Shown here piece by piece: positions 28,599 through 36,959 of a stretch of 64,000 nucleotides of DNA. The stretch is taken from the NCBI GenBank assembly GCA_963739175.1, contig CAVTZH010000003.1, forward strand, positions 1 through 64,000, given 5' to 3'. The notes beneath the pieces were generated by a model. That model did not search any database and was not told the origin of the DNA. It saw only the letters and a list, made by a program, of their open reading frames with translations. The stretch's first letter is position 1. The number at the start of each line of letters is the position of its first letter. This DNA comes from VAZQ01 sp963739175 (GTDB lineage Bacteria > Pseudomonadota > Alphaproteobacteria > Rhizobiales > Xanthobacteraceae). The translations under genes and the position numbers were made by a program.

Positions 28599-29519
28599 TT
28601 AGCGGCTATCGGAGCCAGCGCCGCCGGCCGACGTGGTGTTGACAACTGCCACCGGCCGACGGGTTTCGGCGCGCAAGTTCCATAGGATACCGGTGATGAT
28701 CAAGCCAGCGCCCGCGAACACGAATGCGTCGAGCGGTTCCGAATAAAGCCACCAGCCGACCACGGCAATCAGCGGGATGCGCATGAAGTCGAGTGGGATC
28801 ACCACGCTCGCGTCGCCGGCCCGGAACGCGTTGGTCATGCAGTAGTGCGCGAACAATCCGGCGGTGCCGATGCCAAGAATCCAGGGCACGAGTTCCCAGC
28901 CGATCTTGCCGACGAACGTCACGCCGGCAAAGGCCACGCCCAGCACAAGCTGCATCACGTTCATCCAGAACACGATCGCAAAGGTCGAGTCGGTGGCGGT
29001 CAGCTTCTTGGTCGCGATGATGTTGATCGCATAGCCGAGCGCCGCCACCAGCACCATCAGGGCCGCCGGCTGGAAGGTGTCCAGCCCCGGCCGCAGGATC
29101 ACCAGCACGCCGGCGATACCAAAGATGACCGCGCCGATGCGGCTCGGGGTCATGCGCTCGCCGAGGAAGAACGGCGCCAGCAGGATCGTCCAGGCCGGCA
29201 TCGTGAATTCGAGCGCGAATACCGTGGCCAGCGGCAACAGCAGCAGGCTCCACGCCCACAGATATTGCGAGCAGTAGTGGACGCCGTTGCGCAGCAGGTG
29301 CAGGCCGAAGCGGTGGGTTTTGACGGTGTGCCGCAGCTCGGGCCGCACCGCCATGATCGCAAGTATGATCGTGAGGCTGACGGCAGCGCGGACGGCGAGG
29401 ATCTCAAGGATGCTCAGCGATCCCGCCAGGCCGCGGACCGCGATCGCCATGACCGAGAACGACAGCAGCGTGCCGGTCATCCAGCCGATGACGATCAGGA
29501 GCTGTCGCGGCGATGTCAC
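28599..29519 (-). CDS. EamA/DMT-family transporter
   Basis: A 306-residue membrane protein with ten predicted helices in two EamA halves (IGWMTGTLLSFSVMAIAVRG; FALEFTMPAWTILLAPFFLG with the ERMTPSRIGAVIFGIAGVLV signature; later PLIAVVGWWLYSEPLDAFVF). Such drug/metabolite transporters usually export small metabolites or amino acids. The start is a GTG overlapping the maiA stop by 4 bp (GTGA), so the gene is cotranslated with maiA and may move an intermediate of aromatic catabolism, which is inference. Confidence 0.9.
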   Translation of the reverse strand: MTSPRQLLIVIGWMTGTLLSFSVMAIAVRGLAGSLSILEILAVRAAVSLTIILAIMAVRPELRHTVKTHRFGLHLLRNGVHYCSQYLWAWSLLLLPLATVFALEFTMPAWTILLAPFFLGERMTPSRIGAVIFGIAGVLVILRPGLDTFQPAALMVLVAALGYAINIIATKKLTATDSTFAIVFWMNVMQLVLGVAFAGVTFVGKIGWELVPWILGIGTAGLFAHYCMTNAFRAGDASVVIPLDFMRIPLIAVVGWWLYSEPLDAFVFAGAGLIITGILWNLRAETRRPVAVVNTTSAGGAGSDSR

Positions 29520-30151
29520 TCCGCGTCCGGCTGGTTTTCGGGCCGCGCCTTCTCGAAGGCCGGTAGCTTGGCGCAGGCGGCATCGACGGCGATGATCTTG
29601 GGATACTTGTCGAGCGGCACTTTCAGCCGCCGCGCATTGGCCACTTGCGGGACGAGGCAGATGTCGGCGAGCGTCACCTCGGCGCCGTAGGAGTAGGGGC
29701 CGGGACCGAGCATGGTTTCCAGCGCGTCGAAGCCGGTGATCACCCAGTGGCGATACCAGGCGTCGATCTTCGCCTGGTCCTGACCCATCTCATTCTTGAG
29801 GTAGCGCAGCGGCGACGTGTTGTTGAGCGGATGGATATCGCAGGCGATCAGCTGCGAAAGCGCCCGCACCCTGGCGCGGCCGATGGGGTCGCTCGGCAAC
29901 AGCGGCGGCTGCGGATGGGTCTCGTCGAGATATTCGATGATCGCCAGCGATTGCGTGAGCAGCTCGCCGGAATTGAGCTTGAGCGCCGGCACCCGCATCT
30001 GCGGATTGATCGCCCGGAAGTCGGGCTTGAGATTTTGTCCGCCTTCCTTTTGCAGATGGACGGAAATGGTCTCGAAGGCGAGGTCCTTGAGATTGAGCGC
30101 GATGCGAACGCGGTAAGCCGCCGACGAGCGGAAATACGAATAAAGCTTCAC
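29516..30151 (-). CDS. maiA: Maleylacetoacetate isomerase (zeta-class GST)
   Basis: A 211-residue glutathione-dependent isomerase converting maleylacetoacetate to fumarylacetoacetate in tyrosine/homogentisate breakdown. The zeta-class active site SSAAYRVRIALNLK (residues 9-22) is present, as are the substrate-side SLAIIEYLDETHPQPPLLP and LADICLVPQVANARR. The start is a GTG with GGGGGG upstream. The fumarylacetoacetase and dioxygenase genes of the pathway are not in the window. A palindrome and a MarR regulator lie upstream on the same strand. Confidence 0.92.
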   Translation of the reverse strand: MKLYSYFRSSAAYRVRIALNLKDLAFETISVHLQKEGGQNLKPDFRAINPQMRVPALKLNSGELLTQSLAIIEYLDETHPQPPLLPSDPIGRARVRALSQLIACDIHPLNNTSPLRYLKNEMGQDQAKIDAWYRHWVITGFDALETMLGPGPYSYGAEVTLADICLVPQVANARRLKVPLDKYPKIIAVDAACAKLPAFEKARPENQPDAE

Positions 30152-30257
30152 AGGGACCCCCCATCCTAATCAAGGGGCTGTTGGTGACAGGCCCGCAGCC
30201 GATGTTCAAGCCTGGTATAACGATTTGCCGCCAAGCCATGCGTCGGTGTCAGGGCAT

Positions 30258-30277
30258 TAGGCCATGGTCATGGCCTA
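30258..30277. promoter_or_regulatory. Perfect 9-bp-arm palindrome between marR and maiA
   Basis: TAGGCCATG-GT-CATGGCCTA, an unusually perfect dyad with a 2-bp centre, 107 bp upstream of maiA. Size and symmetry fit a MarR-type operator; the MarR gene is the next one upstream. No T-tract follows on the coding strand, so a terminator is less likely. Confidence 0.45.
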
Positions 30278-30287
30278 GCTTTTGTTT

Positions 30288-30336
30288 GAGCATGATCTTC
30301 TCCGAAAACCGGTTCCCACTTTTCGGGATCATGCTC
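30288..30336. repeat. 49-bp interspersed palindromic repeat, copy 1
   Basis: GAGCATGATC at the left and GATCATGCTC at the right enclose CCGAAAACCGGTTCCCACTT. This is a high-copy element familiar from Bradyrhizobium/Rhodopseudomonas-type genomes. It overlaps the marR stop codon by one base. A diverged 49-bp relative is at 34982-35030. Confidence 0.82.
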
Positions 30337-30875
30337 TAGCTTTCGTCTTTGGCGACAAGCTCGGCGGAGCGTTGCGTCAGCAGTGCGACGGCGCGGTCGA
30401 AGGCGGCGCGGTCGGACGCGCTCACGGCTTCGGACAATTTCTCGGTGAAGTCGCGGGCGCGCGGCGCCAGCTCCTCGTAGACCGAACGGCCGGTCGGGGT
30501 CAGCGAGATGAAGGCCTCCCGCAAATCGGCACGGTTGGCTTTGCGGGCGACGAACTTGCGGGCCTCGAGCTGCGCCACCGCGCGCGAAACCTTGGTCTTG
30601 TGCATATGGGTACGGGCGCCAATGGCCTTGCCGGTCAGCAACCCAAACTGGCCAAGGGTGACCAGGACCCGCCACTCGGGTATTCCAATACCGTATTTCG
30701 AATAGACCTGGGTCAGCGCCTGGGACACCAGGCTGGACAGCACGTTCAGGCGGTGGGGCAGGAAGCCTTCGAGCTGGAGAAGCGACTTTTCGGCCGGTTC
30801 GGTGCCGTCGGCCTTGCCGCTGTCAGCCTTGGTATTGTCAGTTTTGGCGCTCTGGACCGGACTGGAACTGGTCAT
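30336..30875 (-). CDS. MarR-family transcriptional regulator
   Basis: A 179-residue winged-helix regulator. After a polar 30-residue extension, the core LEGFLPHRLNVLSSLVSQAL begins the MarR dimerisation helix. The HTH reads GLLTGKAIGARTHMHKTKVS with recognition helix KTKVSRAVAQLEARKFVARK, and the wing is RADLREAFISLTPTGRSVYE. MarR proteins sense small, often aromatic acids. Position upstream of maiA and a palindrome suggests control of that aromatic-catabolism gene. Confidence 0.92.
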   Translation of the reverse strand: MTSSSPVQSAKTDNTKADSGKADGTEPAEKSLLQLEGFLPHRLNVLSSLVSQALTQVYSKYGIGIPEWRVLVTLGQFGLLTGKAIGARTHMHKTKVSRAVAQLEARKFVARKANRADLREAFISLTPTGRSVYEELAPRARDFTEKLSEAVSASDRAAFDRAVALLTQRSAELVAKDES

Positions 30876-31012
30876 CGTCTGCCGCCCCCGGGCGCAGTGC
30901 CAGCCCGGATGCGTTGGCGGCCGCTACGCGCGGTTCGGAAAGATGACGGAAGACTGAGCGATGTGCAACGGCGGTGGCAATTGCGTCCGCCAGGCGGATC
31001 AGCGCAGCGGCG

Positions 31013-31318
31013 CTACCGCGAGCACTCGATCGCGACGAACTCGTTGCAGGTGGCGCCTTTGCAGCCGCCGCCCGCCGGCACCGCGCCGGTGATCTCGTCG
31101 CGATCAAGCCGCCGGAAGGAGGCCGCCTGATTGTAGTCGCGCGAGCGGCAATAGGCCGTGGCCGCGGCTGTACCGCAGGCGTCGCCGGTCGCGAGGCAAC
31201 GGTCGATGCCGTAGCCGTCGGCATTGTTGGCAACAATGAAAGTGCGCTTCTCGGCCTGCGCCGAGACGTTGAAATAAAGCGCAATGCAAAAGGTGAGCGC
31301 GGCAAGCACGTAGCGCAT
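31013..31318 (-). CDS. Small exported protein of unknown function
   Basis: A 101-residue protein. ATG 31318 follows AGAAGAAC and begins a signal peptide (MRYVLAALTFCIALYFNVSA, cleavage after SAQA); an upstream in-frame ATG at 31363 would spoil it. The mature part FIVANNADGYGIDRCLATGD, with six cysteines (RCLATGDACG, AYCRSRDY, GCKGATCNEF, IEC), looks disulfide-bonded and resembles short uncharacterised Rhizobiales secreted proteins. No function is assigned. Confidence 0.72.
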   Translation of the reverse strand: MRYVLAALTFCIALYFNVSAQAEKRTFIVANNADGYGIDRCLATGDACGTAAATAYCRSRDYNQAASFRRLDRDEITGAVPAGGGCKGATCNEFVAIECSR

Positions 31319-31560
31319 CGGTTCTTCTCGCTGTGGCGTGGGCGCACCGTGGTTCGGTAGCAATTTGAGAATGCGCGCGAGGCCTTAACACTTGGTCAAC
31401 CTGGCCGCGCCGCGCACGGGTCGCCCTGATACCGCCTCGCGCGGGCGGCGGCTATGGCGCCAGGGCCACACCGCGCAAAACTCTGACATGGCCCCGCCTT
31501 TCAACAGGACGTTGCCGTTGGCATGATGCCGGCGCGATCGCCGGGTTCGGGGGGTGTCGT

Positions 31561-32787
31561 ATGGCCAGAGGTATCGGCGTAATCACGAAATCGCTGCTGC
31601 TGATCGGCTGCGCCATTGTGAGCGCCCTTCCAGCGCGCGCGGATGTGGCGGCGATCGCCCGCCAGCAGCAAAGCGCGGTCGCGGCGGTGCTGAGCAAGTG
31701 GCATCTGTCTGCTTTGACGCAGACTGACGACGCCTTGCCGAGTTCAGCGGCCGCCGAGGCCTACGGTCATGCCCTGCTGATGCGGCGCCACCTCGCGCCG
31801 GCGGCATGGATGTATGCCTTTGCGGTCCACCGCGAGCCCACGCGCGTGAGCGCCATCACGGCGCTGGGCGTCACGCTGGTGGAGGGTGCGAACACCGGCG
31901 GCAAGTCGGGCGCGTCGGAAGCCGACCTCGAGGCGGCAGTCGAGCTGCAGCGCGAGGCGGTGCGGCGGATGCCGGAGGAGGGCGTCGTGCACCACAATCT
32001 CGGCACCGCGCTGCTGCGGCTGGCGCAGGCGCGCGGCAACGACCGCGCGCTCTTGGAGGAGGCGGCGAAGTCACTGCTCCAGGCAGCGGCGCTGGGCGGC
32101 CGCCGCGCACCGCATTTCTATGTGCGTCTCGCCGAGGCGCTCAACGCGCTCGGCGATCGCGCCGGCGCCGAAGCCGCGCTGCGGGAAGCCTTTGCCGCCA
32201 ATCCCGTCGACCCGATCCTGATGATGGCGCGGATGTCGTCGCTCGCCGACGTTCCGGTGCAAGGAGACCCGCCCGCCTGCAAGGCGGTCGACTTCGGCTG
32301 CAAGAAGAATTGCCCGCAGGGGATCACCGGCCGGATGATGATGGTCGCCTGCGAGATCGCCAATGCCGATGCCGTGAGCGCCTGCCGCGACGGCAAGCCT
32401 TATCCCAAGGGCTACACGTGCGAGAGCAAGCTGCCGCGCTTTGGAATCTCCATCCCCGGTCTCGATCCAGGATTTTCGATCAAGACGCCCTGGGGTTCGA
32501 TCGATGTCACCGTACAGGGCAACGGCCGGGTAGACTGGCGGGCGAGCTTCAATACCCCGCCGGTGGCGGGGCTCAAGGGGTTCATGGGCGCCCAAGGGAG
32601 CTATCAACCCTCGACCGGCGCGGCCAACTTCAGCTTCGACAAGGGCGACGTGCAGCTTAGCCTCAACAACAGCAATTTCCTGATGAAGAAGGCCAGTGCC
32701 TACAACATCGGGCCGCTTAGCGCGCTGCGCCATGGCGGATCGTCCGATCGGACCGAAGTGGGGCCGGAGATGATGCTTACGCACTGA
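31561..32787 (+). CDS. Exported TPR-like protein of unknown function
   Basis: A 408-residue protein with a signal peptide (KSLLLIGCAIVSALPARAD). Residues 60-230 are helical TPR-like repeats (LEAAVELQREAVRRMPEEGV, VHHNLGTALLRLAQARGN, FYVRLAEALNALGDRAGAEA). A cysteine-containing segment follows (CKAVDFGCKKNCPQGITGRM). The C-terminal 130 residues are beta-rich with repeated Gly (SIKTPWGSIDVTVQGNGRVD, GFMGAQGSYQPSTGAANFSF). I do not recognise the combination. It has no operon partner; the flanking gaps of about 240 and 230 bp show nothing further. Confidence 0.75.
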   Translation: MARGIGVITKSLLLIGCAIVSALPARADVAAIARQQQSAVAAVLSKWHLSALTQTDDALPSSAAAEAYGHALLMRRHLAPAAWMYAFAVHREPTRVSAITALGVTLVEGANTGGKSGASEADLEAAVELQREAVRRMPEEGVVHHNLGTALLRLAQARGNDRALLEEAAKSLLQAAALGGRRAPHFYVRLAEALNALGDRAGAEAALREAFAANPVDPILMMARMSSLADVPVQGDPPACKAVDFGCKKNCPQGITGRMMMVACEIANADAVSACRDGKPYPKGYTCESKLPRFGISIPGLDPGFSIKTPWGSIDVTVQGNGRVDWRASFNTPPVAGLKGFMGAQGSYQPSTGAANFSFDKGDVQLSLNNSNFLMKKASAYNIGPLSALRHGGSSDRTEVGPEMMLTH

Positions 32788-33019
32788 TCGTTCCGGCGGC
32801 ATTGGCGGTCCGTTCACCGCGTCCGAAAATGCCCACGAAACTTCCGAGGAACGTACTTGACGGCGCGCGCGCGCTTCACCATTGTCCGGCCCATGTTCGG
32901 CCTTAACCAAATCTGCGGCATTTGCCGAGAGATTATTCGCTAGCGAACCTCGCTGGCTGCGGCCGTCTTTTCTCCATTCGAGACATAGGGACGCCCGGCC
33001 AGCGGTCGGGAAACGTCCT

Positions 33020-34366
33020 ATGGAATTGAAACTCTACGATACGCTTACCCGCGAGAAGCGGCCGTTCACGCCGCTCGATCCCGCGCGCGTGCGCATGTAT
33101 GCCTGCGGGCCGACGGTCTACGACTTCGCGCATATCGGCAACGGACGCGCGGCGATCGTGTTCGATGTGCTGTTCCGGCTCTTGCGCCACGTCTACGGCG
33201 CCGAGCACGTCATCTACGTGCGCAACATCACCGACGTCGATGATAAGATCAACGCGCGCGCGGCGGAGGAATATCCGAACTTGCCGCTCAACGAGGCGAT
33301 CCGCGTCGTCACCGAGAAAACCGAGAAGCAATACCACGAGGACACCGATGCGCTCGGTTGCCTGCGTCCGACGGTCGAGCCGCGCGCGACCGAGCACATC
33401 GCGGAGATGCGGGCGCTGATCGAGAAGCTCGTCGCGGCCGGTCACGCCTATGTCGCGGAAGACCATGTGCTGTTTTCGGTGCCGTCGATGCCGGACTATG
33501 GCAAGCTCGCCAAGCGCTCGCTCGACGAGATGGAGGCGGGCGCCCGCATCGAGGTCGCGCCCTACAAGAAGGACGCCAAGGACTTCGTGCTGTGGAAGCC
33601 GTCGAAGCCGGGCGAGCCGGCATGGCCGTCGCCGTCGGGCATCAAGGCGCCGGGACGTCCGGGCTGGCACATCGAGTGCTCGGCGATGTCGTGGAAGCAT
33701 CTCGGCGAGACCTTCGACATCCATGGCGGCGGCATCGATCTCGTGTTTCCGCATCACGAGAACGAGATCGCGCAGTCGCGTTGCAGCTTCCATACGCCGG
33801 TGATGGCGAATTTCTGGATGCACAACGGATTCCTGCAGGTCGAGGGCGAGAAGATGTCGAAGAGCCTCGGCAACTTCTTCACCATCCGCGAGCTCTTGGC
33901 GGATTGGCCGGGCGAGGTCCTGCGCTTCAATATGCTGCGCACGCACTATCGCCAGCCGATCGATTGGACGCTGAAGGGTGTCGCCGAGAGCTTCAACACG
34001 CTTGAATCGCTCACCAGCGATCCGACATTTACCTCGGGCAAAGATGCAACGATCGCGCAGGGCGTACTTGAGGCGCTATCGGACGACCTGAATACGCCGA
34101 GGGCGATTGCCGAGCTGCATGCGCTGCACGGCAAAGGCGAGATGGCGGCCGTCGGCTCGACGTTGCGGGCGCTTGGATTCACGCAGCGGCCGCAAAGTCT
34201 GCGCCAGGTCGACGAGCAGAAGGTTAATGCGTTGATCGAAGCCCGCAACGCGGCGCGCAGGACTAAGAACTTCAAGGAGGCCGACCGCATCCGCGACGAG
34301 CTCAAGTCCATGGGTGTTGAGATAGAAGACACGAAAGACGGTACGAAGTGGAAGGTGAAGGCATGA
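33020..34366 (+). CDS. cysS: Cysteinyl-tRNA synthetase
   Basis: A 448-residue class I aminoacyl-tRNA synthetase. It has the zinc-site Cys and HIGH motif in MYACGPTVYDFAHIGNGR, the second zinc site in GWHIECSAMS and HGGGIDLVFPHHENEIAQ, and the KMSKS loop in GEKMSKSLGNFFTIRELL. The C-terminal anticodon-binding part ends TKWKVKA. ATG 33020 gives the usual MELKLYDTLTREK; upstream in-frame codons lack family similarity. The stop overlaps the next ATG (ATGA), so the GNAT gene is translationally coupled. Confidence 0.96.
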   Translation: MELKLYDTLTREKRPFTPLDPARVRMYACGPTVYDFAHIGNGRAAIVFDVLFRLLRHVYGAEHVIYVRNITDVDDKINARAAEEYPNLPLNEAIRVVTEKTEKQYHEDTDALGCLRPTVEPRATEHIAEMRALIEKLVAAGHAYVAEDHVLFSVPSMPDYGKLAKRSLDEMEAGARIEVAPYKKDAKDFVLWKPSKPGEPAWPSPSGIKAPGRPGWHIECSAMSWKHLGETFDIHGGGIDLVFPHHENEIAQSRCSFHTPVMANFWMHNGFLQVEGEKMSKSLGNFFTIRELLADWPGEVLRFNMLRTHYRQPIDWTLKGVAESFNTLESLTSDPTFTSGKDATIAQGVLEALSDDLNTPRAIAELHALHGKGEMAAVGSTLRALGFTQRPQSLRQVDEQKVNALIEARNAARRTKNFKEADRIRDELKSMGVEIEDTKDGTKWKVKA

Positions 34367-34869
34367 GTGCCACCGCCCACCCGACCATTGCGCTGCGGCC
34401 GATGCTGCCGGCCGACGTGCCGCTGCTCGCGGAAATCTTCCGCTCCAGCATCGAGGAGCTGGCCGCGGAGGACTACAGCGAAACCCAGCGCGAAGCCTGG
34501 GCCTCGGTCGCGGACGATGAAGCGGCGTTCGGCGCGCGGCTCGCCGAGCAGTTGACGCTCATTGGCACGATGGAGGGCTCGCCCGTTGGCTTCGCGTCGC
34601 TCAAGGCGCCGGACGTGCTCGACATGCTCTACGTCCATCCGGCGGCGGGAGCGAACGGCGTCGCGACCATGCTGGTCAACGCGCTGGAGAAGCTCGCGTC
34701 GGCGCGCGGCGCCGGCAAGCTGACGGCGGACGTCAGCGACAGCGCAGTCGATTTCTTCCAGAAACGCGGTTTCGTGCCGCAGACGCGGAACACAAGAACG
34801 GTCGGCGGCGAATGGCTCGCCAACACCACGATGGAAAAGAAGCTCGCCGCGAAGGAGAAGGCGCCATGA
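34363..34869 (+). CDS. GNAT-family N-acetyltransferase
   Basis: A 168-residue acetyltransferase with N-terminal IALRPMLPADVPLLAEIFR, the substrate strand VGFASLKAPDVLDMLYVHPA and the acetyl-CoA loop in GANGVATMLVNALEKLASAR, followed by the C-terminal DFFQKRGFVPQTRN. This is the arrangement of YafP/PhnO-like GNATs. The substrate is unknown. ATG 34363 overlaps the cysS stop and its own stop overlaps the next tiny gene, giving a chain of coupled cistrons. Confidence 0.88.
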   Translation: MSATAHPTIALRPMLPADVPLLAEIFRSSIEELAAEDYSETQREAWASVADDEAAFGARLAEQLTLIGTMEGSPVGFASLKAPDVLDMLYVHPAAGANGVATMLVNALEKLASARGAGKLTADVSDSAVDFFQKRGFVPQTRNTRTVGGEWLANTTMEKKLAAKEKAP

Positions 34870-34982
34870 CCAAGCCCGACACGCCGTTCCCTAGGCACTG
34901 GCTCTACTACATCATCCTCAAATACGGCGTCATCGCCGCGGCCGTGCTCATCACCCTCTACACGATCTATCGGCTGGTCTAG
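34866..34982 (+). CDS. 38-residue single-pass membrane protein
   Basis: ATG 34866 overlaps the stop of the GNAT gene (ATGA) and has AAGGAG upstream, so it should be translated by coupling. The product starts MTKPDTPFPRHWLYYIILK and continues into one transmembrane helix (VIAAAVLITLYTIYRL). It has no recognised family. The stop lies at the edge of a 49-bp repeat. Confidence 0.6.
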   Translation: MTKPDTPFPRHWLYYIILKYGVIAAAVLITLYTIYRLV

Positions 34983-35030
34983 CGCATGTCCCGGAAAAGT
35001 GGACACCGGTTTTCCGAATAGGACATGCGC
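34982..35030. repeat. 49-bp interspersed palindromic repeat, copy 2 (diverged)
   Basis: GCGCATGTCC and GGACATGCGC enclose GGAAAAGTGGACACCGGTTT. It has the same length and central AAAGTGG-AC(C)GGTTTTC core as the element at 30288-30336, in reverse orientation. It sits between two tiny membrane-protein genes. Confidence 0.78.
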
Positions 35031-35059
35031 CAACGCAAAAGTTAGACGAGAAATCAATC

Positions 35060-35161
35060 ATGACGCAGCAACCGTTTCCGAGCCGGACCCATAAGATCGC
35101 GATCGCCGTGGTCGCGATCGTGACGGCTGTTGCGCTGATGTCGAACTATTATCTCTGGTAA
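35060..35161 (+). CDS. 33-residue single-pass membrane protein
   Basis: ATG 35060 with GACGAGAAATCA upstream encodes MTQQPFPSRTHKIAIAVVAI continuing into one transmembrane helix that ends SNYYLW. It stops 5 bp before the citramalate synthase start, close enough for coupling. It shares with the 38-residue neighbour a short polar Pro-containing head (TPFPRHW / QPFPSRTHK) and one helix, so they may be distant paralogues. Confidence 0.5.
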   Translation: MTQQPFPSRTHKIAIAVVAIVTAVALMSNYYLW

Positions 35162-35166
35162 CGACT

Positions 35167-36762
35167 ATGGCCCGCGAACGCCTCTATCTTTTCGACACCA
35201 CGCTGCGCGACGGCGCGCAGACGAACGGCGTCGACTTCACGCTGCATGACAAGCTCGCGCTGGCAAGCATGCTCGACGAGATCGGCATCGACTATGTCGA
35301 GGGCGGCTATCCGGGCGCCAATCCGCTCGATACCGAGCTGTTCTCCAAGGACCGCAAGCTCGACACCACGTTCACCGCCTTCGGCATGACGCGGCGGCCT
35401 GGCCGCTCGACCTCGAACGATCCCGGCCTCGCGTCGCTGCTCGACGCCAAGGCCGACGCCATCTGCTTCGTCGCCAAATCGTGGGACTACCACGTGCGCG
35501 TCGCGCTGGAGACGACGGAGGAAGAAAACCTCGCCTCCATCCGCGACAGCGTGCAGGCCGCCAAGGCGAAAGGCCGCGAGGTGCTGCTCGATTGCGAGCA
35601 CTTCTTTGACGGTTACAAGGCCAATCCGGACTATGCGCTCGCCTGCGCCAAGGCCGCCTATGACGCCGGCGCGCGCTGGGTCGTGCTGTGCGACACCAAT
35701 GGCGGCGCGCTGCCGCATGAGGTGGAAGAGATCGTCGCCGACGTGGTCAAGCACATCCCCGGCGACCATGTCGGTATCCACGCCCACAACGACACCGAGC
35801 AGGCGGTGGCGAATTCGCTCGCTGCGGTGCGCGCCGGCGCGCGCCAGATCCAGGGCACGCTCAACGGGCTCGGCGAGCGTTGCGGCAACGCCAATCTCGT
35901 CTCGATCATCCCGACGCTGAAGCTCAAGCCGGAGTTTGCGGATCGATTCGACATCGGCGTGTCGGACGAGAAGCTCAAGGGCCTGGTTCACATCGCGCGC
36001 GCGCTCGACGAGATCCTCAACCGCGCGCCCAACCGCTATGCGCCTTATGTCGGCGAGAACGCGTTCGCGACCAAGGCCGGCATCCATGCCTCCGCGATCC
36101 TGAAGGATCCCGCGACCTACGAGCACATCGCGCCCGACGCGGTCGGCAACAAGCGCAAGGTGACAGTGTCGGATCAGGCCGGGCGGGCCAACGTGCTGTC
36201 CGAGCTCGACCGCATCGGCCTCAAGGTCGACAAGAACGATCCGCGCATCATGACGCTGCTCGAGGAGGTGAAGCGACGCGAGGCGGCCGGCTATGCCTAC
36301 GAGTCGGCCGACGCCTCGTTCGACCTGCTCGCGCGCCGCACGCTCGGCAAGGTGCCGGACTTCTTCGAGGTGCTGCAGTTCGACGTCAATATCGAGCAGC
36401 GCAACAACGCGCTCGGCCAGCGCGTGACGGTGTCGATGGCGGTGGTGAAGGTCAAGGTCGACGATCAGACCCTGATCTCGGCCGCCGAAGGCAACGGCCC
36501 GGTCAATGCGCTCGACGTGGCGCTGCGCAAGGATCTCGGCAAGTACCAGAAATACATCGATGGACTGAAGCTCACCGACTACCGCGTGCGTATCCTCAAT
36601 GCCGGCACCGAGGCGGTCACGCGCGTGCTGATCGAGAGCGAGGACGAGACCGGCGAGCGCTGGGCGACCATCGGCGTGTCGCCGAACATCATCGACGCCT
36701 CGTTCCAGGCGCTGATGGATTCGATCATCTACAAGCTGGTGAAAAGCGGCGCGCCGGCGTAG
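35167..36762 (+). CDS. cimA: (R)-citramalate synthase
   Basis: A 531-residue enzyme of the isopropylmalate/citramalate synthase family that condenses pyruvate and acetyl-CoA for isoleucine made without threonine. The TIM-barrel active site begins FDTTLRDGAQTNGVDFTLHD (Arg-Asp metal motif); metal histidines are in HVGIHAHNDTEQAVANSLAA, with NGLGERCGNANLVSI, and KAGIHASAILKD marks the CimA branch. The C-terminal regulatory LeuA-type domain (about 400-531) should bind isoleucine. The N-terminus and length (over 500) favour CimA over LeuA. Confidence 0.93.
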   Translation: MARERLYLFDTTLRDGAQTNGVDFTLHDKLALASMLDEIGIDYVEGGYPGANPLDTELFSKDRKLDTTFTAFGMTRRPGRSTSNDPGLASLLDAKADAICFVAKSWDYHVRVALETTEEENLASIRDSVQAAKAKGREVLLDCEHFFDGYKANPDYALACAKAAYDAGARWVVLCDTNGGALPHEVEEIVADVVKHIPGDHVGIHAHNDTEQAVANSLAAVRAGARQIQGTLNGLGERCGNANLVSIIPTLKLKPEFADRFDIGVSDEKLKGLVHIARALDEILNRAPNRYAPYVGENAFATKAGIHASAILKDPATYEHIAPDAVGNKRKVTVSDQAGRANVLSELDRIGLKVDKNDPRIMTLLEEVKRREAAGYAYESADASFDLLARRTLGKVPDFFEVLQFDVNIEQRNNALGQRVTVSMAVVKVKVDDQTLISAAEGNGPVNALDVALRKDLGKYQKYIDGLKLTDYRVRILNAGTEAVTRVLIESEDETGERWATIGVSPNIIDASFQALMDSIIYKLVKSGAPA

Positions 36763-36959
36763 CGACTACAGCAAGCGGCGAACCGCCGGCCCGCCAACAT
36801 TTTTTTACGGATCGCCATCGTCAGTGGTGTCCGCTTGCCGCAAATGCAACCGCTCTGTGCCGAATTGAAACATGCGCGCCACCGCGCACGTTTGCGCGTG
36901 GCGAAAGGATGCGCGAGACTTTGCGCGGGAGGCTGGTGGCACTGCAGGGAGAGTCAAAA

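Noticed and set aside
32882..33019. 46-residue N-terminal extension of cysteinyl-tRNA synthetase
   Set aside because: The extension lacks similarity to the family; ATG 33020 gives the standard N-terminus.
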